Shown here in pieces: positions 17,658-24,954 of a stretch of 64,000 bases of DNA (position 1 is the first letter of the stretch; each line of letters opens with the position of its first letter). The position numbers and the translations under genes are program-made. Below the pieces are notes generated by a model that made no database searches, was not told where the DNA came from, and saw only the letters and a list, made by a program, of their open reading frames with translations. The stretch covers positions 4,340,001 to 4,404,000 of the forward strand of contig NZ_CP047027.1 of the NCBI RefSeq assembly GCF_009797025.1, written 5' to 3'. The stretch comes from Cellulophaga sp. L1A9. GTDB taxonomy: Bacteria > Bacteroidota > Bacteroidia > Flavobacteriales > Flavobacteriaceae.

Positions 17658-18707
17658 TTAACGTGCATACTCAAAATTAAACTCTCCCTTTTTGTGTTTG
17701 TCTTTAGGAATAGACAGAAGTATTCCTTGAAAGCGAGCTCTTCTTTTATTATCTTCAGTTAAGTATATATAATAAAATGATGATTCCCTACTTAAACGGG
17801 GGTCCAAATCTGGTTTTTCAAAAATAGAAGGATGCCATAGGCAAATGACTCTTCCGTCTCCAAAATATTCAACTTTGTAATCTATAATAGGCTGATAATC
17901 TTTGTTTGGTATTTGTATTGGTTCATAAAGTTCTTGTACCATTTCTTTTATATACCGTCTATCCCTATACTCGGTAATAGCCAATCGCTCGAACATAGCA
18001 TATTCCATATTCATTATACTCGCCGCATCATTTGCTTTGTAAAGCTGTTGCATTTTTTTGTAGTGATTTACTATAGCCAATTCTAATTTTTCTTGATCTT
18101 GTTTTCGTAGATCAATAGCATTTGTCCAACCTTCAATTTCATAAGGCACTTGAGCATCAAATGTAAAAGTATACTCGTAATAAGGAAGCCCAGAACCTCC
18201 AAATTCATTAGTTTTTAAGTCTTTTTTGCTTTCATGTTTCAAGATTAATCTTTCGTCATCTACAATACTTCTATAGGTGTTTATGTCAGCTACCCGAATC
18301 ACTTCTATAGTAATTTCGGTATTACCCAATAAGGTAGTTACGGTTTCACCTTCGCCATACTCCTCCTTGATTAAATCGCCTATGGGATACAACCTATAAG
18401 TAACCTTTTGAACCCCCGATTTTAAAATACAAGAATTAATTTCGGTTGCCGTTGCGTACTGTTTTAAACTATAATTTTTATCAATAAGTTTATCATTTAC
18501 CAAGACCTCATAAATACAGTTTAATTGGTTAATACGCAAATAATACATCGGTTCTTGAGGATAGTGTTTTACTTTGGCGGCAATACTATCTACATATTGA
18601 TCTAAATTGAAATTTTTTGTTATGTTATTTTTGTTTTGCGCACAACTAAACAGACTTAAAAGCGCCACTAGAAAAACAAGTTTATATTTCATAAGGTTAT
18701 AGCTCAT
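17658..18707 (-). CDS. Array lipoprotein type A, copy 2 (candidate immunity)
   Basis: Exactly the same length (349 aa) as copies 1 and 3, with the same signal peptide and first two thirds, including VPYEIEGWTNAIDLRK. The region after about residue 200 differs: AITEYRDRRYIKEMVQELYE, YKVEYFGDGRVICLW, and SSFYYIYLTEDNKRRARFQG in place of SAFYFLFTNKDNRKKV. The last 15 residues are again identical. Such clustered variation in one domain fits a specificity region of an immunity protein, or a gene-conversion boundary. Confidence 0.65.
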   Translation of the reverse strand: MSYNLMKYKLVFLVALLSLFSCAQNKNNITKNFNLDQYVDSIAAKVKHYPQEPMYYLRINQLNCIYEVLVNDKLIDKNYSLKQYATATEINSCILKSGVQKVTYRLYPIGDLIKEEYGEGETVTTLLGNTEITIEVIRVADINTYRSIVDDERLILKHESKKDLKTNEFGGSGLPYYEYTFTFDAQVPYEIEGWTNAIDLRKQDQEKLELAIVNHYKKMQQLYKANDAASIMNMEYAMFERLAITEYRDRRYIKEMVQELYEPIQIPNKDYQPIIDYKVEYFGDGRVICLWHPSIFEKPDLDPRLSRESSFYYIYLTEDNKRRARFQGILLSIPKDKHKKGEFNFEYAR

Positions 18708-18763
18708 CTTTTTGAAAGCATTTTCAAAATGGAAATAGCGTTCGGCAAAATTTAAATCTTAGG

Positions 18764-19825
18764 CTAAGACATTATTAATGTAAACTCTTTTTTACTAAAT
18801 CCTTTCTTGGGAGCATAGAGGTAGAGACCAAAAAATATTCCATACTCTACTCCATTTTCTAAGGTTTGTACCCAAGCTGCACACTTGTTTCTATAATATA
18901 GGTCTTCTATATTCTTAAGGCGTAAAAAAGCCACCCCACTATGTGCATAAAAGACCAATTCATAATCTTTAATTGATTGCGGCTTAACTGTAGGGTCATT
19001 GAGCAACTCCAACTCTTCGTTCCACATTTCCTGTATTTCTTCTTTACTTTTATAATAGGCTTGCGCTTGTACATAAAAAGATTGGTAATATTTTTGGGCA
19101 ATAAAATCTTTATTGCCTCTTTTATATTCCTTTAAAAAGGATTTATAATAGGTTAGCATTTTCTGTTCCAAAATATCTTGGTCTACAGTACTAATGTCCG
19201 CAGCATCTCCCCAAGAGTTTTCACTAAGGTCATAGGGCACTTTTGCATAAAACTCAAAAGTATATTCATAAAAAGGTAAGCCGGTACCCGCAAATACTTC
19301 TCCATTGGCATCTGTAGTGGGGCTTTGGTACTCCAATAGTTCAACTTCGTCACTTAAGGCCATGGCTCCTTGTTTGTCTAGTTGAATAACCCTAATGCTT
19401 ACATTAGAGGCATCCCCCAATTGGGTTATGGTTTCCCCGTATTCATACGCCTCTTTAATTAAATCGCCCACAGGGTACATCCGTACCGTAACGGTTTGAG
19501 TACCTGTTTTTAAGATATTATGATTTATTTCTAAAGGGCTTGCCAAATTAGAGAGTTCATAACTCTTATATACCGGCATATCGTTCACCAGTACTTCAAT
19601 GATACAATTTTCCTTTCCTATCCTTAAATAGTACAAAGGTTCTTCATCAAAGTGCTTTACTTTGGCGCTGATGGCCGCTACCATGTTTTTTGAGTTAATC
19701 TCTTCTATAGCTGTGGGTAGGGTAGTGGTTGTTTTAAGATTTTTTGGTTGTTGCGCACATCCCAAAAGCGTAAAAAAACCTACAGTTAATAGTACTAATT
19801 TGTCTAATAATCTCATCCTTATCAT
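18764..19825 (-). CDS. Array lipoprotein type B, copy 2 (candidate immunity)
   Basis: The 353-aa protein is nearly identical to copy 1 (14941-16002) from signal peptide to stop. Small differences lie near the N-terminus and in a few positions such as EINHNILKTG for RINGSILKSG. It lies 56 bp upstream of the type A gene of the same cassette. The near-identity of B1 and B2, beside A1 being closest to A3, shows that the two genes of a cassette do not share one history, so the array is mosaic. Confidence 0.65.
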   Translation of the reverse strand: MIRMRLLDKLVLLTVGFFTLLGCAQQPKNLKTTTTLPTAIEEINSKNMVAAISAKVKHFDEEPLYYLRIGKENCIIEVLVNDMPVYKSYELSNLASPLEINHNILKTGTQTVTVRMYPVGDLIKEAYEYGETITQLGDASNVSIRVIQLDKQGAMALSDEVELLEYQSPTTDANGEVFAGTGLPFYEYTFEFYAKVPYDLSENSWGDAADISTVDQDILEQKMLTYYKSFLKEYKRGNKDFIAQKYYQSFYVQAQAYYKSKEEIQEMWNEELELLNDPTVKPQSIKDYELVFYAHSGVAFLRLKNIEDLYYRNKCAAWVQTLENGVEYGIFFGLYLYAPKKGFSKKEFTLIMS

Positions 19826-20268
19826 TGAAAAATTAAATATACTGAAAATATATTCTCCACATTAGTTCGTCTGCAAGTAATAGCTTTTTATTTTTTTTTA
19901 ATTCTAAGAAAATAATCTTGTTACTATAGGGAGTTTTATGGTGTATTATAAAGTTACTAATTCTAGACTATTTCTAAGCAATAGCGTTCTTAATAGGATA
20001 ATCCTGTTTAGTGTATACTTTTATCTAATATTTAGGGACTAAAAACAAAATATATAGCGGCTAGATGATGAAATTTAGAATTTTCACTTACTACTTAAAA
20101 TAACAAAAGCTATCTGAATGGATAGCTTTTGTAGTTATTTCTTTGCCCTGCGGGGAACTCGTTACAAACGAGCGCTTGGGGTAATTATAGCTCCTTTAGC
20201 TGGTTTTACAATACTACTATCAATAACTCTAAGGTAGAGAATAATTCTATAGTCTAGATATTTAGACA
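19826..20268. other. Intergenic region with leader, hairpin and REP-like palindrome
   Basis: The conserved leader lies at about 19826-19866. A strong hairpin follows at 20098-20140, and the best-preserved REP-like palindrome (CTCGTTACAAACGAG) at about 20158-20172. I see no coding frame in the 443 bases. The hairpin lies downstream of the stop of the membrane-protein gene at 20269 and is its probable terminator. Confidence 0.5.
20098..20174. terminator. Hairpin terminator plus REP-like palindrome, copy 4
   Basis: ACAAAAGCTATC pairs with GATAGCTTTTGT around a short loop. The adjoining palindrome has arms CTCGTT and AACGAG with an ACA loop, and is the clearest copy of this element in the window. 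Confidence 0.6.
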
Positions 20269-20985
20269 TTACCAACCACCAATCTCTTTACGTTGTCTAT
20301 GCTGTGATGGAGTGCGTTCTGGTGTGTGAAAAGTTCCTGGAAATAAAGGTTTAGGAAAACCCTCAGCTTTTCTGCGTTCAAAATCTTGCAACCTGTATTC
20401 ATCAAAAGCAGTGCCTGGTGGTAAGGGTCTGTTTTTATCCATATACCAATTCATAAAACACCAATCTTCCAAAATATCTGCTCCCATAACGTCTGTACTT
20501 GTAAAGCCATTAGGATGTAATAAAGATAATCTTGGTGCTGTAGGAGATACCCCTGAATTTTTAACGGACCATGCTACTAAGCAATCTTCAAAAGGCATGG
20601 TGAAAGGTTTGAAATAAAAATAATTTGGGAACGTAATCATCCCATTCATTCTATCTAAAATTAATTCTTTCTTTGGGTACTTGTAATAATAAAGAATTGA
20701 TAAACTACCTATTAAAAAGAAAATAAAAGATAAAAAGAAATTTATTTCTTCACCAGCTGCTAATTTTAAAATTATATAAAAAAACAATATCCCATAAAGT
20801 AAAAATCCAAAATATTTATTTGTATCGCTTCCTAGTGCCTCATTTAATATGAAAAACTTATCATCTACTCGAATATAATATTCAGGATTATTTGCCTCTT
20901 CTTTTTTTATGCGTAAAGTGATATCCCTGTCCACACAATGGGGTAAATAGCCACCATGTTTACCATATCTTTTTTTTATTTTCAT
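20269..20985 (-). CDS. Membrane protein of unknown function inserted in the immunity array
   Basis: The 238-aa protein has no signal peptide but has two membrane segments near residues 60-105 (FGFLLYGILFFYIILKLA and FFLSFIFFLIGSLSILYYY). These are followed by a cytoplasmic domain with DRMNGMITFPNYF and a proline-rich tail (RPLPPGTAFDEYR, GFPKPLFPGTFHTP). I have an impression of similar proteins in T6SS or toxin neighbourhoods of Bacteroidota but cannot name a family. It replaces a lipoprotein at the position between cassette copies 2 and 3. An inner-membrane immunity protein is a reasonable inference. Confidence 0.55.
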   Translation of the reverse strand: MKIKKRYGKHGGYLPHCVDRDITLRIKKEEANNPEYYIRVDDKFFILNEALGSDTNKYFGFLLYGILFFYIILKLAAGEEINFFLSFIFFLIGSLSILYYYKYPKKELILDRMNGMITFPNYFYFKPFTMPFEDCLVAWSVKNSGVSPTAPRLSLLHPNGFTSTDVMGADILEDWCFMNWYMDKNRPLPPGTAFDEYRLQDFERRKAEGFPKPLFPGTFHTPERTPSQHRQRKEIGGW

Positions 20986-21295
20986 ACTATATCTATTGAA
21001 ATTTTGTACTCCAGGCTATTAAATTATCAAAAGTGTCTATTTTTCTACTCTTGCCACATCTATAATCGCAGAACCTGGCGCGCTTTTGTAAAGCGTGACT
21101 AAATGTTTTTCTATTTCAAATTACCATAGAGGATGTACTTTAACCGAAGAAATTTCTAGAGTGCACTCATTACAAACGAGCTTTAGCTCCGGCTTATAAG
21201 GTAGTAGAATACCATAAAGATTACGACCGAATTGTTCCTTTAATTCACAGAAATATTTAAATTTTAACCTTAAATATAGAATTTAAGATTACATA
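20986..21295. repeat. Intergenic repeat, copy 3 (partial)
   Basis: From about 21044 the sequence matches 13580-13834 and 17407-17657 closely, including the REP-like palindrome (about 21161-21180) and the conserved short plus-strand frame. The leader part present in the other copies is absent and replaced by about 58 bp of unrelated sequence upstream of the membrane-protein gene. The recombination edge is therefore near 21044. Confidence 0.65.
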
Positions 21296-22345
21296 TTAAC
21301 GTGCATATTCAAAATTAAACTCTCCCTTTTTGTGTTTGTCTTTAGGAATAGATAAAGTTATGCCCTGAAAACGAACTTTTTTTCTATTATCCTTGTTTGT
21401 AAATAAAAAATAAAATGCGGACGTCCTATTTAAGCGTGGGTCAAGATCCGGTTTTTCGAAAATAGAAGGGTGCCATAGTCTTACAATTCTTCCATCTCCA
21501 AAAAATTGTATTTTATAGTCTTTGATTGGTTGAAAATCTTTGTTATCTATTAAAATTGGTTTATAAATTTCCTGTACCATCTCTTTAATATAGGCGATAT
21601 CTCGATATTCATTGACCGCTAATCGTTCAAACATGGGGTATTGCATAGTCATGATACTCGCCGCATCATTAGCTTTGTAAAGCTGTTGTATTTCTTTGTA
21701 ATAATTTACTATAGCCAATTCTAATTTTTCTTGATCTAGTTTTCGTAGATCAATAGCATTTGTCCAACCTTCAATTTCATAAGGCACTTGAGCATCAAAT
21801 GTAAAAGTATACTCATAATAAGGAAGACCAGAACCCACAAAATTTTCACTGGTTTTGTCATTTTTGCTTTCGTGTCTCAGGATTAATTTTTCGTCATTTA
21901 CAATACTTTTATAGGTATTTATATCATCTACCCGAATCACTTCTATAGTAATTTCGGTATTATCCAATAAGGTAGTTACGTTTTCACCTTCGCCATATTC
22001 CTCCTTGATTAGATCCCCAATGGGATACAACCTATAAGTAACTTTTTGAGGACCCGATTTTAAAATAGATGAATTAATAGCTTTAGCGGTAGCATATTGC
22101 TTTAAGCTATAATTTCTATCTACAAGTCTATCATTTACCAAGACCTCATAAATACAATTTAATTGGTTAAAACGTAAATAATACATCGGTTCTTGAGGAT
22201 AGTGTTTTACTTTGGCGGCAATACTATCTACATATTGATCTAAATTGAAATTTTTTGTCATGTTATTATTGTTTTGCGCACAACTGAACAGACTTAAAAG
22301 CGACACTAGAAAAACAAGTATATATTTCATAAGGTTAAAGCTCAT
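21296..22345 (-). CDS. Array lipoprotein type A, copy 3 (candidate immunity)
   Basis: The 349-aa protein is almost identical to copy 1 (13835-14884) including the variable C-terminal third (YKIQFFGDGRIVRLW, SAFYFLFTNKDNRKKV). Differences are few and scattered (ILVFLVSLL for EFVFLVALL, NDKTSENFVG for KDKNTDKFVG). It lies 56 bp downstream of type B copy 3. Keeping two nearly identical copies 7.5 kb apart with a diverged one between them points to recent gene conversion or duplication. Confidence 0.65.
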   Translation of the reverse strand: MSFNLMKYILVFLVSLLSLFSCAQNNNNMTKNFNLDQYVDSIAAKVKHYPQEPMYYLRFNQLNCIYEVLVNDRLVDRNYSLKQYATAKAINSSILKSGPQKVTYRLYPIGDLIKEEYGEGENVTTLLDNTEITIEVIRVDDINTYKSIVNDEKLILRHESKNDKTSENFVGSGLPYYEYTFTFDAQVPYEIEGWTNAIDLRKLDQEKLELAIVNYYKEIQQLYKANDAASIMTMQYPMFERLAVNEYRDIAYIKEMVQEIYKPILIDNKDFQPIKDYKIQFFGDGRIVRLWHPSIFEKPDLDPRLNRTSAFYFLFTNKDNRKKVRFQGITLSIPKDKHKKGEFNFEYAR

Positions 22346-22401
22346 CTTTTTAAAAGCATTTTCAAAATAGAAATAGCGTTCGGCAAAATTTAAATCTTAC
22401 G

Positions 22402-23463
22402 CTAAGACATTATTAATGTAAACTCTTTTTTAGTAAACCCCTTTTTAGGAGCATAGAGGTATAGACCGAAAAACATTCCCTTTTCAACATCATCCTTAAA
22501 ATATCTTACCCAACCTGCACATCTATTTCTATAATAAAAGTCTTCTTTAGTTTTATGGCGTAAAAAGGCTACCTCTCCTTGTGAATAAAATACTAGTTCG
22601 TAATTTTTTACAGGTTGGAGCTTAACGGTAGAATTATTGAGCAACTCCAACTCTTCGTCCCACATTTCCTGTATTTCATTTTTACTTTTATAATAAGCTT
22701 GTGCTTGTACATAAAAAGATTGGTAATATTTTTGCGCAATAAAATCTTTATTGCCTCTTTTATATTCCTTTAAAAAGGTTTTATAATAGGTTAGCATTTT
22801 CTGCTCCAAAATATCTTGGTCTACAGTGCTTAGGTCTGCAGCATCTCCCCAAGAATTTTCACTAAGGTCATAGGGTACTTTTGCAAAAAACTCAAAAGTA
22901 TATTCATAAAAAGGAAGGCCGGCACCGGTAAACACTTCTCCACTGGCATCTGTAGTGGGGCTTTGGTACTCCAATAGTTCCACTTCATCATTTAAGCCCA
23001 TGGCTCCTTGTTTGTCTAGTTGAATCACCCTAATGCTTACATTAGAGGCATCTCCTAATTGGGTTATGGTTTCCCCATATTCATACGCTTCTTTAATTAA
23101 ATCGCCAACGGGGTACATCCGTACGGTAACGGTTTGAGTACCTGATTTTAAGATATTATGATTTATTTCTAAAGGGCTTGCCAAATTTGAGAGTTCATAG
23201 CTCTTATATACTGGCATATCGTTCACCAATACTTCAATAATACAATTTTCCTTTCCTATCCTTAAATAGTATAAAGGTTCTTCGTCATATCGTTTTACTT
23301 TGGCGCTGATGGCCGCTACCATATTTTCTGAGTTAATCTCTTCTACAGCAGTGGGTAGGGCAGTGGTTGTTTTAGACTCTTTTGGTTGTTGCGCACATCC
23401 CAAAAGCGTAAAAAAACCTACTGTTAGTACTACTAAATTGTCTAATAATCTCATCCTTATCAT
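22402..23463 (-). CDS. Array lipoprotein type B, copy 3 (candidate immunity)
   Basis: The frame is open from 23514, but I place the start at 23463 (MIRMRLLDNLVVLTVGFF). This matches the other type B genes, gives the same length of 353 aa, and leaves a normal signal peptide ending LLGC. The first 240 residues follow copies 1 and 2, whereas the C-terminal part is diverged (KNYELVFYSQGEVAFLRHKT, RYFKDDVEKGMFF). In cassette 3 it is B that is divergent, whereas in cassette 2 it is A. It is preceded by the conserved leader. Confidence 0.65.
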   Translation of the reverse strand: MIRMRLLDNLVVLTVGFFTLLGCAQQPKESKTTTALPTAVEEINSENMVAAISAKVKRYDEEPLYYLRIGKENCIIEVLVNDMPVYKSYELSNLASPLEINHNILKSGTQTVTVRMYPVGDLIKEAYEYGETITQLGDASNVSIRVIQLDKQGAMGLNDEVELLEYQSPTTDASGEVFTGAGLPFYEYTFEFFAKVPYDLSENSWGDAADLSTVDQDILEQKMLTYYKTFLKEYKRGNKDFIAQKYYQSFYVQAQAYYKSKNEIQEMWDEELELLNNSTVKLQPVKNYELVFYSQGEVAFLRHKTKEDFYYRNRCAGWVRYFKDDVEKGMFFGLYLYAPKKGFTKKEFTLIMS

Positions 23464-23736
23464 TGAAAAATTAAATATACTGAAAATATATTCTCCACTT
23501 TTATTCGTCTTCAATTAATATCTTTTTTTTTCTAATTTTAAGAACCAGTATTGTTTATATTAGTTGTTAAATAATCTTTTGTAAAATTTTTGGTAGTAAA
23601 CCATTTTCAACCTAGAGCTTTGCTAATAGGATATTACAATTATCTCGTTTAGTTCATTCTTCTATTTAATATATAGTGAATAAGAAACGAAATATGCAAC
23701 TACTGGATTATGAAATCCATATGTACTACTAAAAAG

Positions 23737-23775
23737 AACAAAAGCTATCCGAATGGATAGCTTTTGTAGTTGTTT
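23737..23775. terminator. Hairpin terminator, copy 5
   Basis: ACAAAAGCTATCC pairs with GGATAGCTTTTGT across a short loop, followed on the plus strand by a T-rich run. It is the same family as the hairpins at 10708 and 20098. Confidence 0.55.
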
Positions 23776-23804
23776 CTTAGGCTGTTAGGTACTCGTTACA
23801 AATT

Positions 23805-23850
23805 AGCATAGCGTTGATGAAATAGTATATAATTTCATCACCGCTATGCT
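23805..23850. repeat. Inverted repeat, about 19-bp arms with one mismatch
   Basis: AGCATAGCGTTGATGAAAT and ATTTCATCACCGCTATGCT pair across an 8-base centre. It lies 38 bp beyond the stop of the lipoprotein gene on the minus strand. It could be a terminator or a small palindromic mobile unit. Confidence 0.6.
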
Positions 23851-23888
23851 TAAGTAGTAATTAGATGTTTAATAATACAAGCAATTAA

Positions 23889-24938
23889 TTAAAGTATTTG
23901 TAAATTTTCAACAGTTAATGGTTTTCCTTTTGGAAGAAAAAGATATATTGAAAGGAAGTCTACAAGAGTGCCATATTCATCTTCATATAAATAGTAAAGT
24001 GCGGGCTGACCTTTTAATCTTGGATCTGGTGACTTTAGGATAGAATATCTTAGCGTTACTATTCTATTTTCTCCATAAAACTCCATTTGATAACCTTCCA
24101 TAGATTGAATTTCTTTTTCTTTAAACACATCTGCTTTATATTGATCAAATATTCCTTGGAATTCTTCTTTTGTACGATAATTGGCTATTCCATATATAAG
24201 TTTATTAATATGTTCAATTTTCACTAATGAATCAAGATTTTTTTCTTTATAAAGTTTACCTATCAACAAGTTTTTCTCAACAACTATTTTTTCTAATTCT
24301 TCCTTATCAAATTTTTTAAGGTCTTCTCCATTACTCCACCCCTCATTATTATAGGGTACTGTAGCATTAAAAGTAAAGGTGTATTCATAATAAGGTAAGC
24401 CTGCAGCCACAAATGCATCGGTTTTGTTATCTATTGGGCTTGTATGCCTGGCAATAACAATTTCATCACTTAGCCTCTCTCCCAGTTTACTATCTTCATA
24501 TTGGATAACCTCTATCTTCATTGAAGTATTTTTCCTCAAGGTAGAGATAGTCTCTTCTGTACCATATTCCTGTACCATTAAGTCTCCTATTGGGTATAGG
24601 CGATAGGTAATTGTTTGAGGTCCACTTTTTAAAATTCTATCATTGATAACTAAGGGTGTTGCTAATTTTTCTAAAGTAAACTCTCTGTATATAGGTAGAT
24701 CATTAACCAGAATTTCAAAAATGCAATTGTTCTGTATAGGCCGTATGGCATAGATAGGCTGTTTGTTATATGGTTTTACTTGAGCGGCTAAATAATCTAC
24801 TATGTTATTTGAATTTACATCTTGTTTCTTCATTTTAGAAAAATCTTTTTCTATTGTTTTCTTATTATTTTTTATTTCTTTTGTTTGCCCACAGGATGTC
24901 AAAAAACTAAATAGGACTAAAAAAGTTAATTTTTTCAT
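23889..24938 (-). CDS. Lipoprotein directly behind the effector at 24955 (probable cognate immunity)
   Basis: The 349-aa protein has a signal peptide MKKLTFLVLFSFLTSC. It carries the array signature: CIFEILVNDLPIYREFTL, DRILKSGPQTITYRLYPIGD, FNATVPYNNEGWSNGEDL and YQMEFYGENRIVTLRYS. It starts 16 bp after the effector stop, so it is the most likely cognate immunity gene, and the array further downstream may be its duplicated descendants. Its last third also survives in the chimeric relic at 13123-13498. Outer- or inner-membrane attachment facing the periplasm suggests an effector acting on the envelope. Confidence 0.65.
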   Translation of the reverse strand: MKKLTFLVLFSFLTSCGQTKEIKNNKKTIEKDFSKMKKQDVNSNNIVDYLAAQVKPYNKQPIYAIRPIQNNCIFEILVNDLPIYREFTLEKLATPLVINDRILKSGPQTITYRLYPIGDLMVQEYGTEETISTLRKNTSMKIEVIQYEDSKLGERLSDEIVIARHTSPIDNKTDAFVAAGLPYYEYTFTFNATVPYNNEGWSNGEDLKKFDKEELEKIVVEKNLLIGKLYKEKNLDSLVKIEHINKLIYGIANYRTKEEFQGIFDQYKADVFKEKEIQSMEGYQMEFYGENRIVTLRYSILKSPDPRLKGQPALYYLYEDEYGTLVDFLSIYLFLPKGKPLTVENLQIL

Positions 24939-24954
24939 TATTCTATATTATTAC

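Larger units (their letters stand above)
23464..23888. other. Intergenic region with leader, terminator hairpin and long inverted repeat
   Basis: The leader of the MIRMRLL genes lies at 23464-23518. A hairpin lies at about 23737-23775, with a degenerate REP-like palindrome after it. An inverted repeat with arms of about 19 bases (AGCATAGCG ... CGCTATGCT) lies at 23805-23850, just beyond the stop of the gene at 23889. No coding frame is supported. The two hairpins probably end the long T6SS operon here and insulate the array. Confidence 0.55.
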
